A stretch of DNA of 64,000 nucleotides, from contig NZ_PGES01000002.1 in the NCBI RefSeq assembly GCF_002797895.1, positions 124,001 through 188,000 on the forward strand. Direction: 5' to 3'. Numbering within the stretch: position 1 is the first letter of the stretch; each line of letters opens with the position of its first letter. The position numbers were made by a program, and so were the translations under genes. Source of the stretch: Janthinobacterium sp. 67 (GTDB lineage Bacteria > Pseudomonadota > Gammaproteobacteria > Burkholderiales > Burkholderiaceae_D). The notes beneath the pieces were generated by a model. That model ran no database searches. It was not told the DNA's origin and saw only the letters and a list, made by a program, of their open reading frames with translations. Shown in pieces: positions 25,411 to 34,801 of this stretch.

Positions 25411-28128
25411 TCACGTCGGCGCAGCGACTGCCGCGTCAGGCTGTTTGCCCTTCGTCTTTACATCGCCATAGGCCAACAGGCGCAGCGCATTGATGACGAC
25501 AAGCAAAGTCGACCCTTCGTGAAACAACACCGCCGTACCAATGTTCAAGCCGAAGATCGTCGCGGGGATCAGAACGGCCACCACTCCAAGACTAACCCAC
25601 AGATTCTGTTTGATGATCCGGCTCGTGCTGCGCGACAGGCCTACTGCGAATGGCAGTTGGGCCAGGTCATCAGCCATTAAGGCTACATCGGCCGTCTCCA
25701 GGGCCACATCCGAGCCCGCGGCGCCCATTGCGATACCGACGGTGGCGTTCGCCATAGCCGGCGCATCGTTGACGCCATCTCCGACCATTGCAACCTTCCC
25801 ATGTTTGGCCCGCAGATATTTGATAGCCTCGACTTTTTGCTCAGGCATCAGGTCGCCCCTGGCCTCGGTCAGTCCGACTGTCATAGCGACGGCGTCAGCC
25901 ACCTGTTGGTTGTCGCCAGAAATCATGATCAGACGTTCGATACCAAGCTCGCGCAGTTCCGCCATCACTTGCGCGGCGACAGGACGTGGCGTATCCATGA
26001 CGCCAACCACGCCGAGGAATCGAGCCCCCTTTCGCACAATCATGGTCGTGCGGCCACCTGCTACCAGCTTGTTGTTCTCCTGGTCGATGCCGGCCGGCAT
26101 CGCCGAGTTGACCATCTCAGAAAACCAAACTGGTTTGCCAATATGGACGAGCTCCCCATCGACGCTCGCCTGAACACCGCGCCCGGTAATGCTTTTGACG
26201 TCTGCGACGTTCAAGGTGGGAGCGTTCGCGCCGAGGCGCTCCCGAGCGCCGGCCACGACAGCCGACGCCAGCGGATGGTCGCTGTGTTCTTCGACCGCAA
26301 GTGTTACAGCCAACAGTTCCTCTTCGGTCACCCCTTCGGCAGGGATCGCATCGGTCAGCTTGGGCTTGCCCTCAGTGAGCGTACCGGTCTTGTCGAAAGC
26401 AATCGAGGTCAGCGTTCCCAAGTTTTCCAACGGGCCGCCGCCTTTGATCAGCACCCCTCCCCGTGCAGCGCGTGCGATCCCACTCAGCACCGCACTGGGT
26501 ACTGAAATCGCCAACGCGCACGGGCTGGCGGCGACGAGAACCGCCATCGCCCTGTAAAAACTGTCGGCGAAGGTTTCATCGACTACCACCCATGCAAACA
26601 GCAGCAGTGCGACTAGTCCCAACACTGTCGGCACGAAAATGCGCTCGAAACGTTCGGTGAAATGCTGGGTTGGCGAGCGCTGCGCCTCGGCTTCCGTTAC
26701 CATTTTCACCACGCGCGCCATAGTCGATTGGTCGGCACGGCGCGCGACCATCACTTCAATCGCACCGCTGCCGTTGATGGTTCCAGCAAATACGCGATTT
26801 TCCGGCCGTACTTTGTCAAAAGCGGCCACCACCTCGCTTGGATTTGCTGCAGGTTGTTTATCGACCGGTACACTTTCCCCCGTCACAGGCGCCTGGTTGA
26901 CGCTCGTGGTGCCGACCGCGACGACGCCGTCGGCGGGAAGGCGCTCGTTCGGGCGCACGAGCACGATGTCGCCCAACCGCAGTTCACCGACAGGCACCTG
27001 CACAACGTTACCATTTTTGCGCACATTGGCCGTCTCCGGCGCCAGCTGCGCGAGCGCCTCGATGGCGCGGCGCGCGCGTCCCATCGCGTAGTGCTCAAGT
27101 GAGTGCCCCAAACTGAACAGGAACAACAGCAGCGAGCCTTCGGCCCATTTGCCCAGCGCTGCGGCGCCCACTGCCGCCACCAGCATCAGCGTGTCGATTT
27201 CAAAGCGGCGTGCACGTAAATTTTCGATCGCTTCCCTGATGGTGAAATAGCCTCCGAAGCAATAGGCGACAAGATAACAGGCGGTTGCCAGCCAGTCCGG
27301 GCCAAATTCCATGCGTGCGACGAGCCACCCTGCCGCCAACATGAAGCCCGCCAGGATGGCGAAGATAAGCTCGGATCTCTCACCGAACGGTCCCCCCTGG
27401 CCGTGGTCGTGCCCGGCGTGGCTATCTGCCGCCTCGCCGTGCGGATGCTTGTAATGCGCATGCTCTTCGTGGGCGTGCTCCTCATGCGCGCGTTCGTCGC
27501 CAGCATGTTTTTCATGGATGGGCGCCTGCTCGGCCTTCTGCTCAGGCGTGTCCGGTGGCGTCGGCACTGAAGCTGGTGCCGACTCCGCAATGCCCCGCTC
27601 CGGTAGCTTTGCCCCCGCAGCACTGGTGGCAATTCGCTCGAGCGCATGCGTATCGCTGGCGCCGACCGAAATTAAGGGCGGCGCGGCAGCTCCCAGTCTG
27701 GACACCTTTTCGATCAACGTATTTTCAGCCACTACTGTGCGATCAAATTCAATCCGGATCGCGCCGAACGGCGAAACATCCGCCTCGAGGACTCCCGGAA
27801 TACGCCGTAGGGTGTCGGCAAAGGTTTGAGCGGAACGCGCATGCAACGGCACGCTTGCCCGCATAAACAGATGGGCATATTTCGACGTAATCTGTGCCCC
27901 GGTCGAATCGACCAGGTCGCGTACCCTCGACAGTGTGATAACAGCTGGGTCGAAATGGATACACAACATTGGAGCTGGCGAATCCGTGTAGACCAAGTGC
28001 GCGTCGTCAATGCCCGGTCGTCCCGCCAGTATCGTCATTAACCGGGCAACGCATCGATCGCTTGCGTCTAGCACATCCGGTAGTATCAGCGGAAGGTCGA
28101 TGCGGGTTTTCGAATGGTTCGTCATCAT
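25411..28128 (-). CDS. czcP: P1B-4-type metal-exporting ATPase (CzcP-like) with His-rich spacer
   Basis: A 905-residue inner-membrane ATPase. The membrane metal site is SPC (AASPCALAIS, near residue 535) with HEGSTLLVV in the last segment, the signature of the P1B-4 group (Zn, Co, Cd). The DKTGT phosphorylation site is near 579 and GDGVNDAP is present. Residues 1-165 resemble two degenerate ferredoxin-like domains without CxxC. A spacer at about 195-245 is packed with His, Glu and Asp (HEEHAHEEHAHYKHPHG). Such pumps move surplus Zn/Co to the periplasm, where the adjacent CzcCBA can export it. It lies downstream of the ZIP and czc genes on the same strand. Confidence 0.88.
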   Translation of the reverse strand: MMTNHSKTRIDLPLILPDVLDASDRCVARLMTILAGRPGIDDAHLVYTDSPAPMLCIHFDPAVITLSRVRDLVDSTGAQITSKYAHLFMRASVPLHARSAQTFADTLRRIPGVLEADVSPFGAIRIEFDRTVVAENTLIEKVSRLGAAAPPLISVGASDTHALERIATSAAGAKLPERGIAESAPASVPTPPDTPEQKAEQAPIHEKHAGDERAHEEHAHEEHAHYKHPHGEAADSHAGHDHGQGGPFGERSELIFAILAGFMLAAGWLVARMEFGPDWLATACYLVAYCFGGYFTIREAIENLRARRFEIDTLMLVAAVGAAALGKWAEGSLLLFLFSLGHSLEHYAMGRARRAIEALAQLAPETANVRKNGNVVQVPVGELRLGDIVLVRPNERLPADGVVAVGTTSVNQAPVTGESVPVDKQPAANPSEVVAAFDKVRPENRVFAGTINGSGAIEVMVARRADQSTMARVVKMVTEAEAQRSPTQHFTERFERIFVPTVLGLVALLLFAWVVVDETFADSFYRAMAVLVAASPCALAISVPSAVLSGIARAARGGVLIKGGGPLENLGTLTSIAFDKTGTLTEGKPKLTDAIPAEGVTEEELLAVTLAVEEHSDHPLASAVVAGARERLGANAPTLNVADVKSITGRGVQASVDGELVHIGKPVWFSEMVNSAMPAGIDQENNKLVAGGRTTMIVRKGARFLGVVGVMDTPRPVAAQVMAELRELGIERLIMISGDNQQVADAVAMTVGLTEARGDLMPEQKVEAIKYLRAKHGKVAMVGDGVNDAPAMANATVGIAMGAAGSDVALETADVALMADDLAQLPFAVGLSRSTSRIIKQNLWVSLGVVAVLIPATIFGLNIGTAVLFHEGSTLLVVINALRLLAYGDVKTKGKQPDAAVAAPT

Positions 28129-28327
28129 GGTTGTGCATTCTTTAAAGTGTGGTCAGTTATCCGCATTTGCGAAAATTGATAATCAAAAAACAATGTTCTT
28201 AAAAGCGCTCGACGTGTTGTATTAGGTTGTCATCAATCCGATGTGCTCACCGTGCACCTGCGAACAGACATTTCCCGGCTTACAGTGCAATCTCGATTCT
28301 CCGAATTCCTTCCTGGGGAAAAATCAC

Positions 28328-28568
28328 ATGGCAAAAAAAAAATGCAAATGTTCCTAGTCCTACCTCCGACGACGCCGCACGTGCAGAGAGCGAAATCGAT
28401 GTAGAGACAACGGGCAGCATGAATGTCGATTCCGATGTAGAGCATGTTGACAGCAATGCAGCGCCGGCGATTGGCAGTGTTAAAGGCCCTGACCCTGCCA
28501 CATACCGCGTCGATATAGAACACGGTGGCGAAGCCAACGCAGGCGATGTGGAACGAGGACCCGCGTGA
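28328..28568 (+). pseudogene. Small acidic protein gene with a frameshift in an A10 tract
   Basis: GGGGAAAAATCAC precedes ATG 28328, a good ribosome-binding site. The direct frame stops after nine codons (TAG at 28355). If one A is removed from the ten-A run at 28333-28342, the frame continues as MAKK, then NANVPSPTSDDAARAESEID to TGA at 28568, a hydrophilic, acidic protein of about 79 residues. No known family. The gene is divergent from the P1B-4 ATPase. The extra A could be a sequencing error, a decayed gene, or a slippage switch. Confidence 0.5.
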
Positions 28569-28599
28569 TCAACCTTGCCCAGCCAGTGTTTCTTTTTTC

Positions 28600-29346
28600 T
28601 CAAATCAGCATATCGACTGTGAACAGGACGATAAATCCGACGAAAAACATCGCCGTCTGAAAAGGGGTCTCTGGCACTTCATGAGCCTCAACCAACAATT
28701 CCTCCGTTACTAAATACAGCAAGGCGGCCACGCCGAAAGCGAGCAATGCATCAAGCGCCGCCGGCGCGAGCTGCGTGAGCGCAATCGCGCCCGCGCTTGC
28801 GCCAACCAGCAGCAAGCCGCCAAGTATCAAAACTGTCCACACAATCCTCCCGCGCGAGGCTGCATTTGCGGTAAGCGAGGTAGCGCACGCTAAACCCAGG
28901 AAGAAAACCTCCATGACCATCGCAATCGTCAACAGCAAACCTTGCTTCTGGCCGGCGGCGAAGCCGAGGCCAATAAGGAGGCCATCGAGCGCGATGTCGA
29001 TCCCCATCGCAATGACCAGACTCGATGATGTTTTGTCGGCGGTAGCGCCTTCTGCCGATTCGCCATCGGCAAAGTGCTTCACTAGCATCATGGTGGCGAC
29101 ACCCAGCGAAAAACCCACGATAGTCCATATCGGCATGCGTCGGTGAATCAGGTCAGGTAGCAACTCGGTCGCCAAGACACAGAAAATCACGCCAGCCGCA
29201 AAATGCTGAACCCCACTACGAATCGCAGCAGTGGGGGTCCTAATAAACGCAATCAATCCACCGAAAACTACGGAAATTGCTGGAAAGACGGCGAAGGACA
29301 ATACCGCGAATACGGTGCCTATATTAGACAAAATGACTCCGCACAT
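28600..29346 (-). CDS. ZIP-family metal transporter (second copy)
   Basis: A 248-residue polytopic membrane protein and paralogue of the ZIP gene at 7426. It keeps GVQHFAAGVIFCVLATELLPD, IDIALDGLLIGLGFAAGQKQG and LVTEELLVEAHEVPETP. It is the last gene of the czc-type minus-strand cluster (czcI, czcC, czcB, czcA, two small genes, this gene). A predicted importer inside an efflux operon is odd; some members of this subgroup may work in efflux or in replenishing zinc after over-export. The start ATG 29346 follows the probable end of the small membrane protein (29362) by about 15 bases. Confidence 0.8.
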   Translation of the reverse strand: MCGVILSNIGTVFAVLSFAVFPAISVVFGGLIAFIRTPTAAIRSGVQHFAAGVIFCVLATELLPDLIHRRMPIWTIVGFSLGVATMMLVKHFADGESAEGATADKTSSSLVIAMGIDIALDGLLIGLGFAAGQKQGLLLTIAMVMEVFFLGLACATSLTANAASRGRIVWTVLILGGLLLVGASAGAIALTQLAPAALDALLAFGVAALLYLVTEELLVEAHEVPETPFQTAMFFVGFIVLFTVDMLI

Positions 29347-29361
29347 TAATTTTCTGACACT

Positions 29362-29704
29362 TTATTCTTTTCCATAATTCTTTGGCGTTCGTGAGGCGAT
29401 CATTTTGATGTCCGAACCGCCGATATCCCGCCCCCCGCGAGCAAACGGAGGCAAGCGCCCGGCTAATGACGGGAGCGCTTTCGCTTTCGGGGTTGTGCCT
29501 CCGCATGCCTTTTTTTTTCTGATCGGATTTCTTGGTCCTGCTTGACCAATGCAGCCATAAAACGAATCCCGCAACGAGTAAAAACGTCAGCACCGAGGTG
29601 CCGATCACGGTCCACGTGACCTCATCATGAATGTCCTTCGCCTGTACAACGGCGATACTTTCACTATTTTTTTTCGGAGATGCCGTGCGGCTGTCATCCA
29701 TCAT
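29362..29704 (-). pseudogene. Small single-span membrane protein with a frameshift in an A9 tract
   Basis: From ATG 29704 the frame encodes a polar start, one membrane segment (WTVIGTSVLTFLLVAGFVLW) and then SRTKKSDQKKK. In the uninterrupted frame it runs to 29324, overlapping the ZIP start. If one A is removed from the nine-A run at 29510-29518, the product instead ends at 29362 (KKACGGTTPKAKALPS to KNYGKE), a better fit to the downstream gene start. Family unknown. It sits between a 32-codon membrane peptide and the ZIP gene. Confidence 0.5.
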
Positions 29705-29788
29705 TTGAAACCCTCATTCACTGAAATAAAGATGTTAATGGTTGGGATTCGATGAAAATTTGATGTTTTTTTTAAATTTTTCTGTCTT

Positions 29789-29887
29789 TTAGTTTGATCT
29801 GCTCAGCAACCACCGTATGTCCGGGGTCCAATAGGAGACAGAGTCATAGACAAAAAATACAAGTAAAATTAATAGAATGGCTTTCAT
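29789..29887 (-). CDS. Candidate 32-residue membrane peptide
   Basis: On the minus strand ATG 29885-29887 opens a 32-codon frame: a short membrane segment (MKAILLILLVFFVYDSVSYW) followed by TPDIRWLLSRSN and TAA. GAGAG lies about nine bases upstream. It fits between czcA (start of gap at 30080) and the single-span protein gene on the same strand. It could be a small regulatory or accessory subunit of the pump; nothing in the sequence proves that it is translated. Confidence 0.4.
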   Translation of the reverse strand: MKAILLILLVFFVYDSVSYWTPDIRWLLSRSN

Positions 29888-30080
29888 GGAACAATCTCTC
29901 AAAAAGATTATTATTATTTTTAAGTAACTCATTTAATTTCCTCGTACTTTCCTGTTGAAAATTTCATCAACAGCAATAATTTGCTCGCGTATTGCAAGCC
30001 GACGCTCTGAAATTCGATCCACCTGGGCGTTGAAACATCCAGGTGGAAAACCGAATAAACAAAAGCTCGGTAGCAAAAAA

Positions 30081-33000
30081 TCAAGCTGGAATGGGATCCT
30101 TTTTGTGGATGCCGACCGGTTCTGCATCGTCGTCCTTGCCATGCGCCAAGCGATACAGCAGCGGCAACACCAGTAAAGTGAGCAGTGTCGAGGAAATAAT
30201 CCCTCCGATAACGACTGTCGCCAGTGGCTGCTGCACCTCGGCGCCGGTGCCGGTTGCGATCGCCATTGGAATGAATCCCAGCGAGGCCACCAGCGCGGTC
30301 ATCAACACCGGCCGCAGGCGTGTCAGTGCCCCCGTCGTGATCGCCTGATCAAGGGACATACCCTCCTCGCGCAGCGTACGGATGAAGGAAATCATCACCA
30401 AGCCGTTGAGTACCGCGACTCCCGACAAGGCGATGAAGCCCACCGCAGCGGAAATCGACAGCGGGATATCGCGCAGCCAGAGCGCCAGGATGCCACCCGT
30501 CAAGGCAAATGGAATTCCAGTAAACACGATCAATCCATCCTTTGCGTTGTTAAACATCACAAATAGCAAGGTAAAGACCAGGAACAGTGCAAGCGGCACT
30601 ACCAGCTGCAGTCGCTGGGTGGCCGATTGTAATTGTTCGAAGGTACCGCCCCACGTCATCCAATAGCCTGGCGGGATTTTGACTTCTCTCTGTATCAGCT
30701 GTTCGGCTTCAGGAACAAAGGTGCCGATGTCTCGTCCGCGCACGTTGGCACTGACGACGATGCGCCGCTTGCCGTTTTCCCGGCTGATCTGGTTGGGTCC
30801 GGGTGCAAAATCGAGTGTTGCCACTTCGGCCAAAGGAATAAAGCTTACTTCCCCTGGAACGCCATCCTTGCCTGCGGCGCGGGCAAGTGGGATGGGCAAG
30901 CGCTTGAGTGCTTCCAGATCGGTGCGCAGGTTTTCCGGCAGGCGCACGATGATATCGAAACGGCGATCGCCCTCGAATACGGTTCCGGCGTTGCGTCCCC
31001 CTGTGGCGATGGCCAGGGCCTCTTGTACCGCGCCGACATTGAGGCCATAACGCGCCGTCTTTTCTCTGTCGATATTTACTGTCAGCATCGGTAATCCCGA
31101 CGTTTGCTCGGTCTTGACCTCCGCCGCGCCGGGAATGCGGCCGATCACCGCGGCGATTTGTGCTGCGGTGGCGTTTAGCACGTCCATGTCGTCGCCGTAA
31201 ATTTTCACTGCGACGTCACTGCGCACGCCGGAAATGAGTTCATTGAAGCGCAGTTGGATTGGCTGTGAAAACTCATAGCTGTTACCGGCGTACGTTGCTG
31301 CCTCGGCCTGCACTGCGGCCAGCACCTCGGCCCGTGTTTTCTTCGGGGCAGGCCAGTCTTTTTCAGGCTTGAGCATCACATAACCATCCGAAATATTCGG
31401 CGGCATGGGATCGGAGGCGATTTCCGCAGTACCAGTACGAGCAAACACGCGATCGATCTCTGGAAACTTGGCTTTCAAGCCGGCTTCGAGCTTTTTCTGC
31501 ATGTCGAGCGATTGTGTCAGGCTGGTGCCTGGAATACGCAGCGATTGGATGGCAAAATCGCCCTCATTGAGATTCGGTACAAACTCGCTGCCCATTCGGC
31601 TTGCGAGAGCGCCCGAAAGGATAATGAGTACGACAGAGGCCGTTACCACGACTGCCTTGTTAAGCATGACCTTCGCCAACAGCGGGGTATAGATTCGCTT
31701 GGCGTACTCCATCAGACGGTTTTCTTTTTCAGCCACATGCTTGCCGATGAACAGGGCAACAGCAGCCGGAATGAATGTCAGGGACAGGATCATCGCACCC
31801 AGCAGAGCGGCAACTACCGTAAACGCCATCGGATGAAACATTTTCCCTTCCACGCCAGTGAGCGCAAAGATGGGGATGTAGACGATCATGATGATGAGTT
31901 GGCCGAACAACAAAGGACGGCGCGCTTCTTTCGCCGCCGCGAATACCTCATGAAAGCGCTCCGAGCGGGTCAGTGCACGCTGGTGGTGTGCTTGGGCATG
32001 CGCAAGCCGGCGTACGCAGTTTTCGACGATCACAACGGCGCCATCGATAATGATGCCGAAATCCAGGGCGCCAAGGCTCATCAGATTTGCGCTGACCTTA
32101 TAGGTAACCATCCCGGTAAAGGTGAAAAGCATGGCCAGCGGAATGACCATCGCGGTGATCAGTGCGGCCCGAATATTGCCGAGGAAAAGGAACAGCACGG
32201 CAATTACCAGTACCGCGCCTTCGAGCAAGTTTTTCTTGACGGTATTGATTGCTTTATCCACCAAGACAGTACGGTCGTAGACCGTCACCGCCTTGACGCC
32301 AGCGGGCAAGGTACGATTAATTTCCTCCATTTTTTTATCGACCGCCTGCGACACAATGCGGCTATTCTGGCCTATGAGCATGAATACGGTACCGAGTACG
32401 ACTTCGCGGCCGTTGTCGGTTGCCGCGCCGGTGCGCAGCTCACGACCCACTTCAACTTCAGCGACGTCGCGGATGCGGATCGGCACGCCCTGTACTGTGT
32501 TGAGAATGACATTGCGCATATCGTCGAGCGACTTGACTTGGCCCGGCGCGCGTATCAGGAATTGCTCGCCGCGTTTTTCGATATAGCCGGCGCCGACGTT
32601 ATTGTTGTTGCTGTCGAGCGCGGTGACGATGTCCTGGAAAGTCAGACCATAAGAGGACAATTTTGTTGGATTCGGGGTGACGTGGTATTCCTTCGCGTAA
32701 CCGCCGATCGAGTTAATTTCCGTAACACCTGTCACATTGCGCAATTGCGGCTTGATGATCCAATCCTGGATCTCGCGCAAATCGGTCGGCGTGTAGGGCT
32801 GGCCATCCGTTTTTTTTGCATTTGGCTCGCTTTCCACCGTCCACAGGTAGATTTCGCCCAGGCCTGTAGAAATAGGACCGAGCACTGGCGATACGCCTTG
32901 AGGCAGGCGCTCGCGCGCTTCCTGCAGCCGCTGGTTAACCAGTTGCCGCGCGAAGTAAATATCCGTGCCGTCCTTGAAGATCACGGTGATTTGCGACAGG

Positions 33001-33266
33001 CCGTAACGTGACAGGGAGCGTGTCTGGTCGAGGTCGGGTAAGCCGGCCATCACTGTTTCAATAGGAAACGTCACGCGTTGTTCGACTTCGAGCGGTGAGT
33101 AGCCCGCTGCCGACGTATTGATTTGCACCTGGACGTTGGTGATATCCGGCACCGCGTCGATGGGCAGTTTTTGGTAGCTGAATATACCAACGCCCATCAT
33201 TGCAATAACGGCAAGCATCACCAACCATCGGTGTTCAATGGAAAAACGGATTATGCGTTCAAACAT
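30081..33266 (-). CDS. czcA: Zinc/cobalt/cadmium RND efflux pump CzcA
   Basis: A 1061-residue proton-driven heavy-metal RND protein. The TM4 motif ALDFGIIIDGAVVIVEN places Asp402, Asp408 and Glu415 at the same numbers as the essential residues of Cupriavidus CzcA, and the DFG-x3-DGA form marks the Zn/Co/Cd group (HME1). Twelve membrane segments and two large periplasmic loops are present. The C-terminus ends in a short hydrophilic tail (GKDDDAEPVGIHKKDP). It starts 14 bases after czcB, in one operon. A 229-bp piece of this gene (32421-32649, residues about 207-282) is duplicated at 50391-50619. Confidence 0.92.
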   Translation of the reverse strand: MFERIIRFSIEHRWLVMLAVIAMMGVGIFSYQKLPIDAVPDITNVQVQINTSAAGYSPLEVEQRVTFPIETVMAGLPDLDQTRSLSRYGLSQITVIFKDGTDIYFARQLVNQRLQEARERLPQGVSPVLGPISTGLGEIYLWTVESEPNAKKTDGQPYTPTDLREIQDWIIKPQLRNVTGVTEINSIGGYAKEYHVTPNPTKLSSYGLTFQDIVTALDSNNNNVGAGYIEKRGEQFLIRAPGQVKSLDDMRNVILNTVQGVPIRIRDVAEVEVGRELRTGAATDNGREVVLGTVFMLIGQNSRIVSQAVDKKMEEINRTLPAGVKAVTVYDRTVLVDKAINTVKKNLLEGAVLVIAVLFLFLGNIRAALITAMVIPLAMLFTFTGMVTYKVSANLMSLGALDFGIIIDGAVVIVENCVRRLAHAQAHHQRALTRSERFHEVFAAAKEARRPLLFGQLIIMIVYIPIFALTGVEGKMFHPMAFTVVAALLGAMILSLTFIPAAVALFIGKHVAEKENRLMEYAKRIYTPLLAKVMLNKAVVVTASVVLIILSGALASRMGSEFVPNLNEGDFAIQSLRIPGTSLTQSLDMQKKLEAGLKAKFPEIDRVFARTGTAEIASDPMPPNISDGYVMLKPEKDWPAPKKTRAEVLAAVQAEAATYAGNSYEFSQPIQLRFNELISGVRSDVAVKIYGDDMDVLNATAAQIAAVIGRIPGAAEVKTEQTSGLPMLTVNIDREKTARYGLNVGAVQEALAIATGGRNAGTVFEGDRRFDIIVRLPENLRTDLEALKRLPIPLARAAGKDGVPGEVSFIPLAEVATLDFAPGPNQISRENGKRRIVVSANVRGRDIGTFVPEAEQLIQREVKIPPGYWMTWGGTFEQLQSATQRLQLVVPLALFLVFTLLFVMFNNAKDGLIVFTGIPFALTGGILALWLRDIPLSISAAVGFIALSGVAVLNGLVMISFIRTLREEGMSLDQAITTGALTRLRPVLMTALVASLGFIPMAIATGTGAEVQQPLATVVIGGIISSTLLTLLVLPLLYRLAHGKDDDAEPVGIHKKDPIPA

Positions 33267-33280
33267 GAGTTCTCTCCGGC

Positions 33281-34801
33281 TTAATGTGCATGTTCGGCGC
33301 TGTCTTTGCCCTGCTCCGCCTTGAGGACGAAGCTACCTTTTGCCGCATAGACCGTACCGGCGACAAGGCCTTTGACGATCTCGGTATATTTACCGTCGCT
33401 GCGGCCGGTTTCCACTGGCTGGGCAAAGAAGCCACCCTCGATACCGATGTACACAGCAGGACTTTCGCCCACCGTCTGGATCGCCTCGCTCGACACTGCC
33501 ACTGCAACATCGCGCTCATCGGACGTGAGTTCGACGTTCACGAACAGGCCCGGGCGCCATGCCAGCTTCGGATTGGCCAGGGTAACGCGTGCTTTGGCGG
33601 TGCGGGTTTGTTCGCCCAGCAGCGATCCAACGTATGACACGACGCCGCTTGCCTCGGAATCCATGGAGGTCGCTTTCACGATGGCTTTCGTGCCGACTCG
33701 CACAGCGCCAATATCCTTGGCCGGGACAATGATCTCGGCCCAGACGGTGGACAGGTCGGCGATGGTAAACACCATCGCTTCCGCCGTGACGGACTCGCCC
33801 AGGGTAATGTGCTTTTCCACAATAGCGCCGTCGAACGGGGCGCGCAGTTCAAAACGGCTCAATGCGCCCGAAGTTCCGGTGGAGGCACCGATGGCGGCGA
33901 TTTTTTGCGTCGCATTTTGTGAAGCGATTTCGGCCTCGCGCAGGCTCTGCTGAGCTTGCAGATAATCTTGCTCGGCAGAGATCTTGTCTTCCCAGAGCTT
34001 CTTCTCGCGCTCATACGTCAGTTTCGCCAAGGCCAGGCGCTTCTGGGCGCCAAGTGACTCGCTACGCATTTCCGACAGTACCGTGCTGGCGATGACCGCC
34101 AAAACTTGTCCCTTTTTGACCTGCTGTCCCAACTCGACCGCGACACTTTCGACGACCCCTTGCAGCCGCGGCACGACGTGCGCGGTACGGTCTTCATTAA
34201 ACCGTATTTCGCCGGCCAGTTGAAACACACTGTTGATCTTGGCCCCGCCGGCGGTCGCCATGACCACACCGGCGGTTTTGATTTGGGCCGCGCTCAGCTC
34301 GATTTTGCCTTCCTCGCTCTGGATCTTGATCTGAATCGCCGCGCCACCCTTGCGCACGGTAATGAACGCGTCGAAGATATGTGGCTCGGCGATGCTGCCT
34401 TTGGCGAGCAGGCTGTCCTTGTCGACGGCAAAGTCGAAGTTCAGCGTTTGTCCGTCGGCGCGTTTGATTTGTTCGGTCGCAGTGGCCGAAGCCGGGGCGA
34501 TTTGTTTGCCGTTCTCGTACAGCCAGAGGCGATGGCGGGCCTCGCCGTTTTCTTCGGCAAGGACCACTTCAACCGACGTGGCTCCCTGAACAAATAACTT
34601 GCCACCGTGTGCTCCTTTTTTTGTCGAGCCGGATCCGGAACCGCCTTTGGCGTCGGCACTCTCGGACGTTTCGGCCTCCTTGGATTCTTCCTTGTTGTCG
34701 GATTTCCCGGTAAATAAAATAGCGATCAGCAAGGCTATGCCGACGACCAGAACGCCGATAATCGCGCCTATTGTTTTCTTTTCAATGTTCGGTGTTTTCA
34801 T
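33281..34801 (-). CDS. czcB: Periplasmic adaptor CzcB
   Basis: A 506-residue membrane-fusion protein with an N-terminal anchor (about 10-31), an acidic/Ser-Gly linker, and an extra N-terminal beta domain with GGKLFVQGATSVEVVLAEENGE that is typical of CzcB. The adaptor core then follows (barrel-sandwich, alpha-hairpin with LWEDKISAEQDYLQAQ, beta-barrel). The C-terminus is DSAEHAH, a possible metal ligand. Its ATG overlaps the czcC stop (ATGA). It joins CzcA to the CzcC channel. Confidence 0.9.
   Translation of the reverse strand: MKTPNIEKKTIGAIIGVLVVGIALLIAILFTGKSDNKEESKEAETSESADAKGGSGSGSTKKGAHGGKLFVQGATSVEVVLAEENGEARHRLWLYENGKQIAPASATATEQIKRADGQTLNFDFAVDKDSLLAKGSIAEPHIFDAFITVRKGGAAIQIKIQSEEGKIELSAAQIKTAGVVMATAGGAKINSVFQLAGEIRFNEDRTAHVVPRLQGVVESVAVELGQQVKKGQVLAVIASTVLSEMRSESLGAQKRLALAKLTYEREKKLWEDKISAEQDYLQAQQSLREAEIASQNATQKIAAIGASTGTSGALSRFELRAPFDGAIVEKHITLGESVTAEAMVFTIADLSTVWAEIIVPAKDIGAVRVGTKAIVKATSMDSEASGVVSYVGSLLGEQTRTAKARVTLANPKLAWRPGLFVNVELTSDERDVAVAVSSEAIQTVGESPAVYIGIEGGFFAQPVETGRSDGKYTEIVKGLVAGTVYAAKGSFVLKAEQGKDSAEHAH

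Noticed and set aside
31512..33011. A long open frame of about 500 codons on the strand opposite czcA, and a similar one of 597 codons (40315-42108) opposite pbrA.
   Set aside because: Both are antisense to strongly recognised genes, have no family resemblance, and are explained by high GC codon use.
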